Assembly: GCA_905371865.1 (NCBI GenBank)
Contig: CAJPNA010000105.1
Location: 1-5,468 of the forward strand
DNA length: 5,468 bases
Source: an uncultured Carnobacterium sp.
GTDB lineage: Bacteria; Bacillota; Bacilli; Lactobacillales; Aerococcaceae
Direction of reading: 5' to 3'
Below, piece by piece: positions 1-5,209 of the stretch. The notes under the pieces were generated by a model that saw nothing but the letters and a program-made list of their open reading frames with translations, was not told the origin of the DNA and made no database searches. Numbering within the stretch: position 1 is the stretch's first letter; the number at the start of each line of letters is the position of its first letter. Both the position numbers and the translations under genes were made by a program.

Positions 1-1
1 C

Positions 2-325
2 CTAACAACAGGGGTGTTCATACCGATTGCGAAGACAAAAAGTATTGCCCAAGGAATCTCTCAGTTCTTCTGGGGGACAGTCGGAAGTATAGCAACGGGT
101 CAAGCAGCCTACCATGGAACAAAACTTCTCGGTGGAAGCGAAGAAACCGCACAACTGATGAACTTATTGGGGAACTTTGTTGGAGGATACGCAGTCTCTA
201 AAGCCGTTAAGAACTTTAGTTTGAATGGAAAGACTGTGCCAAAAGTTGAATCAGCACTTGAAATAAAAAATCGAGTCTTGGAGAATATAAAAGTAAGTAA
301 GGCGGCGAGAGAAAGTTCGAAATTT
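2..325 (+). repeat. Toxin linker repeat, copy 1
   Basis: Aligns without gaps to 2036-2359, offset 2034, with about 41 differences in 324 bases by hand count. The longest identical block is 62 bases (215-276). Similarity stops abruptly at 325, where the toxin tips begin, so this is the cassette junction. Copy 1 probably extends left of the window. Confidence 0.9.
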
Positions 326-925
326 AAGCAGTATATTGAAAAAGAAGGATTTCAACAAACCCTTAATGCTATGGATCCGATAGATCGTCAACGATATCTT
401 CAATGGCATGAGTATGCAGAAGCAGGTATCGGTGTGAAAGACCGATTGAAATTAATGTCATGGGGTAGAGCGATTGATTCTAAGTTGTATCTCGAAAATA
501 AGACTGTATTTGATAATCCAAAATATTTTAATCAAGAAACAGGTTTTGAAATCTGGCCAGGGCAAAATGGGGATCCTAATGTTGATGGTTTTCTTAATGG
601 AGAGTTTCAGAAAGTTGTTCTTCAACCTGGAGAGAAAATTGATCGATTCGGACATGATCATGGATATTACTTTGGAAAGATTGGAGAATCTAAAGAAATG
701 CGGTCTATGTCACCTAATTCTGATTTTAAAAATTATAAACAGTATGAAGTATTATCAGAATTACCAGTTTTGAAGGGTAAAATAGCACCTTGGTTCGAGC
801 AGATTGGAGGAGGAACCCAATCCAAGTTGGATCCTTCGTTTGTTGAATTAATAAATGCAATTCCTTCAGATGAGTCAGCTATTATTAAAAAATTAATCAA
901 ATATGGATATTTAAGGAGATTATAA
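2..925 (+). CDS. Polymorphic toxin, C-terminal part with TNT-type NADase domain (5' end outside window)
   Basis: The frame is open from the first bases, so this is the end of a longer gene; a GTG at 14 is not a credible start because it has no ribosome binding site and the homologous second copy also reads through this point. Order: a glycine-rich pre-toxin region with the motif LTTG at its left edge (2-160), a linker (about 160-325) and a toxin tip (326-925). The tip has TNT (DUF4237) hallmarks: DRFG at 641-652, an Arg at 701-703, YEV at 743-751, GKIAPWF just downstream, and GGGTQ at 806-820. TNT domains hydrolyse NAD+ and kill the cell that receives them. The residue that aligns with the family's catalytic His is Lys here (737-739). 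The stop overlaps the next start (TAATG). Secretion by a type VII system is inferred from the family, since the N-terminus is not visible. Confidence 0.88.
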   Translation, partial: LTTGVFIPIAKTKSIAQGISQFFWGTVGSIATGQAAYHGTKLLGGSEETAQLMNLLGNFVGGYAVSKAVKNFSLNGKTVPKVESALEIKNRVLENIKVSKAARESSKFKQYIEKEGFQQTLNAMDPIDRQRYLQWHEYAEAGIGVKDRLKLMSWGRAIDSKLYLENKTVFDNPKYFNQETGFEIWPGQNGDPNVDGFLNGEFQKVVLQPGEKIDRFGHDHGYYFGKIGESKEMRSMSPNSDFKNYKQYEVLSELPVLKGKIAPWFEQIGGGTQSKLDPSFVELINAIPSDESAIIKKLIKYGYLRRL

Positions 926-927
926 TG
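913..927 (+). promoter_or_regulatory. Ribosome binding site and TAATG coupling between toxin and immunity gene
   Basis: AAGGAGA at 913-919 lies inside the last toxin codons, five bases before the ATG at 925. The toxin stop TAA (923-925) shares one base with that ATG. This arrangement couples translation of the immunity gene to that of the toxin. Confidence 0.8.
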
Positions 928-1530
928 TTTGAAAAAAAATATATCATTACCCTGAAAAATTTTGTAGGTAATTTTGAAATTGTAGCTAAACCAGAGAGTA
1001 TTCAAGTTTATGATGGTGTAGATATTATTTATTCTTTAGTTTCAGAATCAGATGCTTACTTTATATTTATTAGCGAACGCGGAAATATTTCAGAGTATTG
1101 TAAAATTCTAGATCAGCAATTAGCACAACTATACTTTGCTCTCTTTGTTAAAAACGCATTCGTAGATGTTGATTTTTCACTGATCCCAAAAATTGAAGCT
1201 TTGGGACATGATTCGAACACGTTACAAGCCCTATTCCAACAAGAAGGGCTATCACCGTTTTTTGCAATTGATTCCAAAGAACCACAAAAAATCAACTTGG
1301 ATACAACGTCGAATCGCCTTTATTATGTGGATAGCAATCATCGAGAATATGATATTCCCTATTTGCCGAACAGAATTAATCAATTCTTCTATTGGGCTGT
1401 TGTAAAATTACGAAACATTCGGAAGTGGCTATCTGATTTGGATGATTATTCTGATACAATACAGAAATATGAATCAACCTTATTAGGATTCAGTTCTGAT
1501 GGGATTATAAAGAACGGACTTCAAAAATAA
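925..1530 (+). CDS. Putative immunity protein for the upstream TNT toxin (201 aa, unrecognised family)
   Basis: I do not recognise a family. It is a soluble 201-residue protein with no signal peptide and no clear membrane helix. The N-terminal half is rich in beta-prone segments (YIITLKNF, FEIVAKPE, YFIFISE). A middle stretch around residues 60-80 looks helical, and a WAVVKLRNIRKWL helix lies near residue 160. It starts on the toxin's stop codon behind a strong AAGGAGA site, the usual place of the cognate immunity gene, so neutralising the NADase in the producer's cytoplasm is the likely role. It has no visible similarity to the 110-residue family that follows the other TNT tips in this window. 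Immunity function is inferred from position only. Confidence 0.75.
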   Translation: MFEKKYIITLKNFVGNFEIVAKPESIQVYDGVDIIYSLVSESDAYFIFISERGNISEYCKILDQQLAQLYFALFVKNAFVDVDFSLIPKIEALGHDSNTLQALFQQEGLSPFFAIDSKEPQKINLDTTSNRLYYVDSNHREYDIPYLPNRINQFFYWAVVKLRNIRKWLSDLDDYSDTIQKYESTLLGFSSDGIIKNGLQK

Positions 1531-1543
1531 AGGAATAAGGCAT

Positions 1544-1881
1544 ATGAATTTAAATAGTTGCTGGAGTTAATTGGACGAGTTGAGCGTTATTTTGGAGATA
1601 GAGTTACTGAAATAACCATTTGTGAATTGGTTGATGTCCCAAATCATTATATATTACACCTCGTATTCAGGGTATATGACTACTATTGGGTTTAATTTAA
1701 TTACGATAATGGTTTATGCGGGTTCTCTATTGATTTGGGTAATGAATTTGGAGCGTCGCTTGAAAGCAAAATACGTAGTTATATGGGAACAAAGCATTGG
1801 GACAGCTACTTAAAAGAGATTATAGCAGAGATTGAATTGCGTATCCCGGATGAGTATTTGAAAGCAAAGGGATGGCTGTAG
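1544..1881 (+). pseudogene. Broken immunity-like gene (one frameshift and one internal stop)
   Basis: A start ATG at 1544 follows AAGG at 1537-1540, but its frame closes at 1568. The long open frame is shifted: it runs from TTG at 1558, reading LLELIGRVERYFGDRV, to a TAA at 1693-1695, and then continues in the same frame to TAG at 1879-1881, ending LRIPDEYLKAKGWL. Restoring one missing base near 1556 and one sense codon at 1693 (AAA or CAA would fit) gives a continuous protein of about 112 residues. The size, acidic helical C-terminus and position after a toxin/immunity pair suggest an old immunity gene. I do not recognise its family. Its toxin partner is gone. A sequencing error could explain one lesion but less easily both. 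Confidence 0.72.
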
Positions 1882-1904
1882 AGATTAAAATACAATAATT
1901 GATG

Positions 1905-1932
1905 ATACCACTGGGTTACCAGTGGTATTTTT
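1905..1932 (+). terminator. Rho-independent terminator
   Basis: A perfect 10-bp stem, ATACCACTGG (1905-1914) with CCAGTGGTAT (1919-1928), has a four-base GTTA loop and is followed directly by TTTT (1929-1932; the stem's last T extends the run). It ends transcription of the main toxin operon and separates it from the orphan cassettes. Confidence 0.9.
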
Positions 1933-1972
1933 GTGTATCAAATTTGAATAAATACCAAATTTATTTTCATGA

Positions 1973-2965
1973 ATATGGTATTATAAAAGTGCAGAAGAAG
2001 TTAAATCTTATAACGAAATTGGACAAGTCTTCACCTTAACAACAGGGATTTTCTTACCAATTACCCAGACACAAAGTATTACACAAGGAATCTCGCAGTT
2101 CTTATGGGGAACAATTGGAGGGTTAGCAACTGGTCAAGTAGCCTACCATGGTACAAAACTTCTCGGTGGAAACGAAGAAACCGCACAACTGATGAACTTA
2201 TTAGGAAATTTTGTTGGTGGGTATGCTGCTTCTAAAGCCGTTAAGAAATTTAGTTTGAATGGAAAGACTGTGCCAAAAGTTGAATCAGCACTTGAAATAA
2301 AAAATCGAGTGTTGGAGAATTTAGAAGCTAGTAAAGCGGCAAGAGAAAGTTCGAAGTTTGATAATTATTTGCGACAAGAATATGCTCAACAAGGAAAATA
2401 TTTTCCAGAGCGCATAATTATGCCAAATGGGAAAACAGCTTATCTTTCAGCAGATTATTTTGAAGGTAAACAAATTCCTGTTCGATCAAGATCTTTTGTG
2501 AACGAGAAAGGACATATTAAATGGCCGAAAACAGGAGATGGTTTTGTTTTAGATAGTGCTGGAAATCCAATTACAGAATCTGCAGATTTGAAAGCGGGAC
2601 AAATATTTGACCGTTTTGGATCAAATGGTGGGCGCTTCACCAGTCCAGTTGATAACGGAGAGAAATTACCGTTTAATAAACGAGGTTTGCCTTATCCTGA
2701 GGAATATCAAGACTACCATCAGTATGAAGTGGTGATAGATTTAACTGAAGAAAATATCCTTAAAGCATTTAAAGAAGCTCCAGACATTGTAAAAGAGAAG
2801 ATCAGGTTATCTCTTGAATATTATGGCCTTGACATAGAGGAGTTGGCGAATATTCGTAAAGGAAAAATTGCCAAAGTATTTGGTCAGGGAGGGGGAACCC
2901 AGATTCAATTTGGTTCATCTCTTAGTTTTTATGAAGATTTAGGTTTAGTGAGGGAGATTAAGTAA
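1973..2965 (+). pseudogene. Orphan TNT toxin cassette: linker plus complete TNT tip, no start codon
   Basis: The frame is open from just after a TGA (1970-1972) to TAA (2963-2965). It has no ATG, GTG or TTG before ATG 2192, which has no ribosome binding site and lies in the middle of the linker. Bases 2036-2359 align without gaps to 2-325 of the main toxin, about 87% identical by hand count; after 2359 the tips differ. The tip carries a full set of TNT motifs: DRFG (2609-2620), an Arg in RGLP (2681-2683), a His in YHQYEV (2717-2719) and GGGTQ (2888-2902). A helical insert of about 35 residues lies between the last two. The enzyme domain looks intact, so this is a silent spare tip rather than a decayed one. 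The opening residues SAEEVKSYNEIGQVFT probably match main-toxin sequence left of the window. Confidence 0.85.
2036..2359 (+). repeat. Toxin linker repeat, copy 2
   Basis: Second copy of 2-325. The identical 62-base block is at 2249-2310. The differences are concentrated in the first half, and many are third-codon changes. That pattern fits homologous protein sequence under selection or partial gene conversion near the tip junction. Confidence 0.9.
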
Positions 2966-2967
2966 TT

Positions 2968-3300
2968 ATGTCAGAAATTAACATGCAGAATTTAGTAGCC
3001 GACTTAGAAAAAACTATACATGAACATGGATACGAGAATCTATATTATGTACTATTTGATGAGGACAGTAATTTGCCTTGGGCTATTCACCTGTATTATA
3101 AAAATAATAGATTTATAGTTAATAGTCGAGATGATCGTTCCTATATTATGGGGAAATCATGGGAATTTGAGAACTATGAGGAGGCAAAGCATTTTTTTAT
3201 CAAAAAAATGGAAACCTTTGTTCAGTTAAATAGACTTGAAATTCAAACTGGGCATCCTCCATATTATCCATCCCCCCTCTGGGATGATACCACAGAATAA
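2968..3300 (+). CDS. Immunity protein A for TNT-type toxin (Imm59-like family, 110 aa)
   Basis: First of four related small acidic proteins here. Family landmarks are LYYVLFDE (residues 25-32), RDDRSY (54-59), an aromatic helix around 65-85 and a C-terminal YPSPLWD (100-106). I recall this pattern as that of the Imm59-type immunity family; the family name is less certain than the role. It starts two bases after the orphan TNT cassette's stop, with GGGAG at 2952-2956 as ribosome binding site, so it is the immunity partner of that NADase tip and would act in the cytoplasm. A second member follows another TNT tail at 3621, which supports the pairing. No promoter is evident, so how it is expressed behind a startless toxin is unclear. 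Confidence 0.82.
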   Translation: MSEINMQNLVADLEKTIHEHGYENLYYVLFDEDSNLPWAIHLYYKNNRFIVNSRDDRSYIMGKSWEFENYEEAKHFFIKKMETFVQLNRLEIQTGHPPYYPSPLWDDTTE

Positions 3301-3335
3301 CAAATAACTCCCCCTTTTATGATAGAATAAATCAA
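3265..3335 (+). repeat. Direct repeat at the end of immunity gene A
   Basis: The last codons of gene A and about 35 bases after its stop match 5061-5131 at the end of gene D, with roughly ten differences and a one-base length change. Because the match continues past the stop codon, it marks shared ancestry of the junction and not only protein conservation. Confidence 0.7.
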
Positions 3336-3336
3336 A

Positions 3337-3371
3337 CAAGAGTTTACCAACAAACCATTGGTAAGCTCTTG
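3337..3371 (+). terminator. Long hairpin, probable terminator after immunity gene A
   Basis: A 14-bp stem, CAAGAGTTTACCAA (3337-3350) with TTGGTAAGCTCTTG (3358-3371), contains one G-T pair and a seven-base loop. The following T run is short and interrupted (CTTTAAA), so termination may be leaky. It marks the end of the orphan toxin/immunity unit. Confidence 0.65.
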
Positions 3372-3398
3372 CTTTAAATAGAATTCTTTTTAAGGTAG

Positions 3399-3620
3399 AG
3401 TGAATCAACACTACTCCAGCATCTCCTCCCCCAATCCCGAATTACTTCTATTGATGAAAAAAGTAAACTTTCAGATTTTAATCTATCTATTGAAGATTTA
3501 GCTGAAGTTAAGCAAGGTCAGATTGCTAAAGTATTTGGTCAAGGCGGAGGAATACAAATTCAGGTTGGGACTGGAATTAGTATCTATGAATTACTAGGTA
3601 TATTAAAGGAGATTGCGTAA
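3399..3620 (+). pseudogene. 3' remnant of a third TNT toxin
   Basis: The frame is open from after a TAG (3396-3398) to TAA (3618-3620) with no usable start. From about 3441 it encodes the last 59 residues of a TNT tip: a helical stretch with IEDLAEVKQGQIAKVFGQ, then GGGIQ, then a tail ending in ELLGILKEIA. This matches the end of the orphan cassette at 1973-2965 (IEELANIRKGKIAKVFGQ, GGGTQ, DLGLVREIK), so both belong to the insert-bearing TNT subclass. The DRFG, Arg and His parts are missing, so it cannot be active. The first 40 or so bases (3399-3440) do not resemble TNT sequence and probably come from the deletion junction. It directly abuts immunity gene B. Confidence 0.82.
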
Positions 3621-3623
3621 ATG
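3605..3623 (+). promoter_or_regulatory. Ribosome binding site for immunity gene B
   Basis: AAAGGAGA at 3605-3612 lies inside the toxin tail, eight bases before ATG 3621, which follows the TAA with no gap (TAAATG). Keeping this stretch may be why the toxin tail survives: it supplies the immunity gene's translation signal. Confidence 0.75.
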
Positions 3624-3953
3624 AATGAGAAGAATGTTTTGATATGGAAAAATGATATTGAACAAGAAATTAAAAAACGTCATTTCGAGAGCTTACATTA
3701 TGTTCTATTTGACGAAAATAAACGTCTTCCTTGGGCATTTCATCTTTATCAGAAAAATGGAAAATTTTTTGTTGATGGTCGAGATGACAGGTCATATATA
3801 GTGGGACACAGCAAAGAGTACGATAATTTTGAAAGTGCAAAGAAAGATTTTTTTGAAAAATTAGAACTTGTTATAGAATCTAATAAACTGAATATACAGT
3901 TAGGATTATCAGCAGAATATCCATCGCCATTATGGGATAAAATCGATGATTGA
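3621..3953 (+). CDS. Immunity protein B for TNT-type toxin (Imm59-like family, 110 aa)
   Basis: Same length and landmarks as protein A: LHYVLFDE (residues 25-32), RDDRSY (54-59) and YPSPLWD (100-106). It follows a TNT toxin tail directly, as protein A does, so the likely role is again to block a TNT NADase. Its closest relative in the window is the next gene: they share a 30-base identical block (3675-3704 with 3994-4023) and a constant offset of 319 bases, so they arose by tandem duplication. Its end overlaps the start of the next gene by eight bases, so translation of the two is probably coupled. The upstream toxin is only a remnant, so this is an orphan immunity gene. Confidence 0.82.
   Translation: MNEKNVLIWKNDIEQEIKKRHFESLHYVLFDENKRLPWAFHLYQKNGKFFVDGRDDRSYIVGHSKEYDNFESAKKDFFEKLELVIESNKLNIQLGLSAEYPSPLWDKIDD
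3658..3704 (+). repeat. Tandem duplication block in immunity gene B
   Basis: Matches 3977-4023 at an offset of 319 bases with few differences, including 30 identical bases at 3675-3704. The same offset holds further on, around the RDDRSY codons (3777 with 4096), so the unit is nearly the whole gene. Confidence 0.8.
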
Positions 3954-4689
3954 TATTGAGAACATGAAATATATAGTTGAACAAGAAATAAATAAACGTC
4001 ATTTCGAGAGCTTACATTATGTTTTATTTGATGAACAAAGTAGTCAACCATGGGCATTTCACTTATTCTATAGAGATGGAAAGTTTATGATTAATGGTCG
4101 AGATGACAGGTCATATGTGATGGGGAATACGATAGAGTTTATTAGTTTTGAAGATGCAAAAATAGCTTTTTTGGAAAGATTAGAACATTTTGTAAAATCT
4201 AATCAATTCAGAGTAAAGATAGGAAAAACACCGTATTATTCCTCCCCCCTATGGGATGAAAAAGAGAATCACCAGAAGATGAGAGAGGAATCCGAGGTGA
4301 AAATAATGCAGTTAAAGCAAGAATTAATGGAATTACTATTAAAAATAGGGGAGACAAATCTTAATCAGTCGGATTTATTTACAGAAGAAAAACCATCCCT
4401 ATTCTTACCGGAAGGGCGTACTATTTATTTAGAGGGCGATTATTACTACATTGTTGGTGTCGAACGTGGCAAAATAAATTCTGAGAAAAAATTTGATAAT
4501 AAGGAAGATATTCTTTATTATCTTTTGCAATCATATGTTACTAGAATTGCATCAAAAAATGCATGGGCTAATGCTAATGGAGATTTTGACCGTTATAATA
4601 CCCTTCTTCAAGAAGAACAAATTCGCTTATTTAGTATAATTAATCCTAAGTATGGAGAGAGAAGAAGGAAGGAAATAGACATAAATTAA
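3946..4689 (+). CDS. Fused immunity protein C: Imm59-like domain plus Imm63-like domain (247 aa)
   Basis: Two immunity domains lie in one frame. Residues 1 to about 106 repeat protein B (LHYVLFDE, RDDRSY at 52-57, SPLWD at 100-104). Its relatives stop a few residues after PLWD, but this frame reads on through a charged stretch into residues 121-247, which resemble Imm63: an N-terminal helix MQLKQELMELLLKIG, then YYYIVGVERGK with ERG at 173-175, then a helical half containing NGDFDRYNTLLQEEQIRLFS. The Imm63 part has its own ATG (4306) with GAGGTGA five bases before it, so it may also be made alone. The first start overlaps gene B by eight bases and has a poor ribosome binding site; ATG 3964 is an alternative. 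The likely product protects against two different toxins. A lost stop or a one-base change near 4258-4280 would explain the fusion. Confidence 0.8.
   Translation: MIDIENMKYIVEQEINKRHFESLHYVLFDEQSSQPWAFHLFYRDGKFMINGRDDRSYVMGNTIEFISFEDAKIAFLERLEHFVKSNQFRVKIGKTPYYSSPLWDEKENHQKMREESEVKIMQLKQELMELLLKIGETNLNQSDLFTEEKPSLFLPEGRTIYLEGDYYYIVGVERGKINSEKKFDNKEDILYYLLQSYVTRIASKNAWANANGDFDRYNTLLQEEQIRLFSIINPKYGERRRKEIDIN
3977..4023 (+). repeat. Tandem duplication block in immunity gene C
   Basis: Second copy of 3658-3704; the identical part is 3994-4023. It shows that genes B and C come from a recent duplication of one immunity gene. Confidence 0.8.
4294..4308 (+). promoter_or_regulatory. Internal ribosome binding site and start for the Imm63-like part
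   Basis: GAGGTGA (4294-4300), a five-base spacer and ATG (4306-4308) sit in frame inside the fused gene, exactly where an independent Imm63-type protein of 127 residues would begin. It is better placed than the signal at the gene's annotated start. Confidence 0.6.
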
Positions 4690-4766
4690 ATTGAAAGGAA
4701 AAATAAAGAATTTTAGAGAATATAAAAGTAGGAAATGTTGGAGCTGTTCTACGTGGGGATAAAATA

Positions 4767-5096
4767 ATGAGTAATTTAGAATTACAGAAAAAGGATCTTC
4801 TAAAGGAAATTGAGAAATTAGGTTACTCAAGTTTAAGATATTCAATATTTTCAGAGGAAAAACCTGGAGAATGGGAAGTCGTCATTGAATATAATCAAGT
4901 AGAAAATTTATATTTTGTATACGGAACAATGGATAGAGGAAGTTTTAATGGAAAGCATGTTTATCATACATTCCAAGAAGCAAAAACAAAATTTTTAGAT
5001 TTTTTAGCAGACATAGTTATTATTAATCGATACTATGTCAAGGAAGGAATGCCGGTTAACTATCCATTCCCCCTCTGGGATGATGCCAGAGAATAA
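4767..5096 (+). CDS. Immunity protein D (Imm59-like family, diverged, 109 aa)
   Basis: Fourth and most diverged member of the family: LRYSIFSEE replaces LYYVLFDE near residues 25-33, a GEWEVVIEYN strand follows, MDRGSF stands where the others have RDDRSY, and the C-terminus keeps YPFPLWD. The change at the RDDRSY site suggests specificity for a different toxin variant. No intact toxin tip lies upstream; the 77 bases before it hold only a possible toxin scrap. GGGG at 4755-4758 is a weak ribosome binding site for ATG 4767. Its 3' end and the following bases resemble those of gene A (3265-3335), so those two share a downstream junction. Confidence 0.8.
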   Translation: MSNLELQKKDLLKEIEKLGYSSLRYSIFSEEKPGEWEVVIEYNQVENLYFVYGTMDRGSFNGKHVYHTFQEAKTKFLDFLADIVIINRYYVKEGMPVNYPFPLWDDARE

Positions 5097-5131
5097 CAAA
5101 TAATTCGTTCCTTTTATGATGGAATGAACAA
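5061..5131 (+). repeat. Direct repeat at the end of immunity gene D
   Basis: Second copy of 3265-3335. Beyond about 5131 the two flanks differ: a hairpin follows gene A, and an RNase-type toxin tail follows gene D. This is therefore a recombination boundary. Confidence 0.7.
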
Positions 5132-5186
5132 TGAAATAGTTTTAAATTCTGAGGGGGAAATTATTACTGCTTATCCACAAAAATAG
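5124..5186 (+). pseudogene. 3' tail remnant of a different toxin, probably RNase-type
   Basis: In the frame ending at TAG 5184-5186 the sequence reads NNEIVLNSEGEIITAYPQK. A final strand of the form G-x-I/V-x-T-A-Y/F-P at the very C-terminus is, from memory, typical of nuclease tips of the EndoU/BECR class in polymorphic toxins. The frame has no gene-length extension; it opens just after gene D's stop, so only the last 20 or so residues remain. It lies 23 bases before the next immunity-like gene, as a toxin end normally would. It is too short to be active, and the toxin class is a judgement from a short motif. Confidence 0.55.
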
Positions 5187-5209
5187 AATAAATTTAAAGG
5201 TGCTTATAA

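Noticed and set aside
14..925. Treating GTG 14 as the real start of the first gene
   Set aside because: No ribosome binding site precedes it, the frame is open to the window edge, and the homologous copy at 2036 continues upstream in the same frame (EIGQVFTLTTG), so the gene begins outside the window.
1622..1813. Small membrane-like ORF on the + strand
   Set aside because: It is an out-of-frame shadow of the broken immunity gene at 1544-1881, with no ribosome binding site.
1951..1982. Inverted repeat AATACCA / TGGTATT after the terminator
   Set aside because: Only 7 bp with an 18-base loop in AT-rich DNA and no T run. It is probably chance, although it lies at the left boundary of the orphan cassette.
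2829..2856. Perfect TTGACA (2829-2834) as the -35 of a promoter for immunity gene A
   Set aside because: The best -10 at proper spacing is TATTCG (2851-2856), a poor match, and the site is inside coding sequence. Not enough to call a promoter.
2192..2965. A normal gene starting at ATG 2192
   Set aside because: The ATG has no ribosome binding site and lies inside sequence that is mid-protein in the main toxin. The homology extends 150 bases further upstream in frame.
3226..3411. Minus-strand ORF across the hairpin
   Set aside because: It covers the end of gene A and the hairpin on the opposite strand, has no start signal and resembles nothing known.
3749..4057. 102-codon minus-strand ORF
   Set aside because: It is antisense to genes B and C, which have clear ribosome binding sites, family motifs and a duplication history. 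The antisense frame shows no family features.
4690..4766. Promoter for immunity gene D (TTGAAA at 4691, TATAAA at 4721)
   Set aside because: The spacing between the two boxes is 24 bases, too far for a standard sigma-A promoter.
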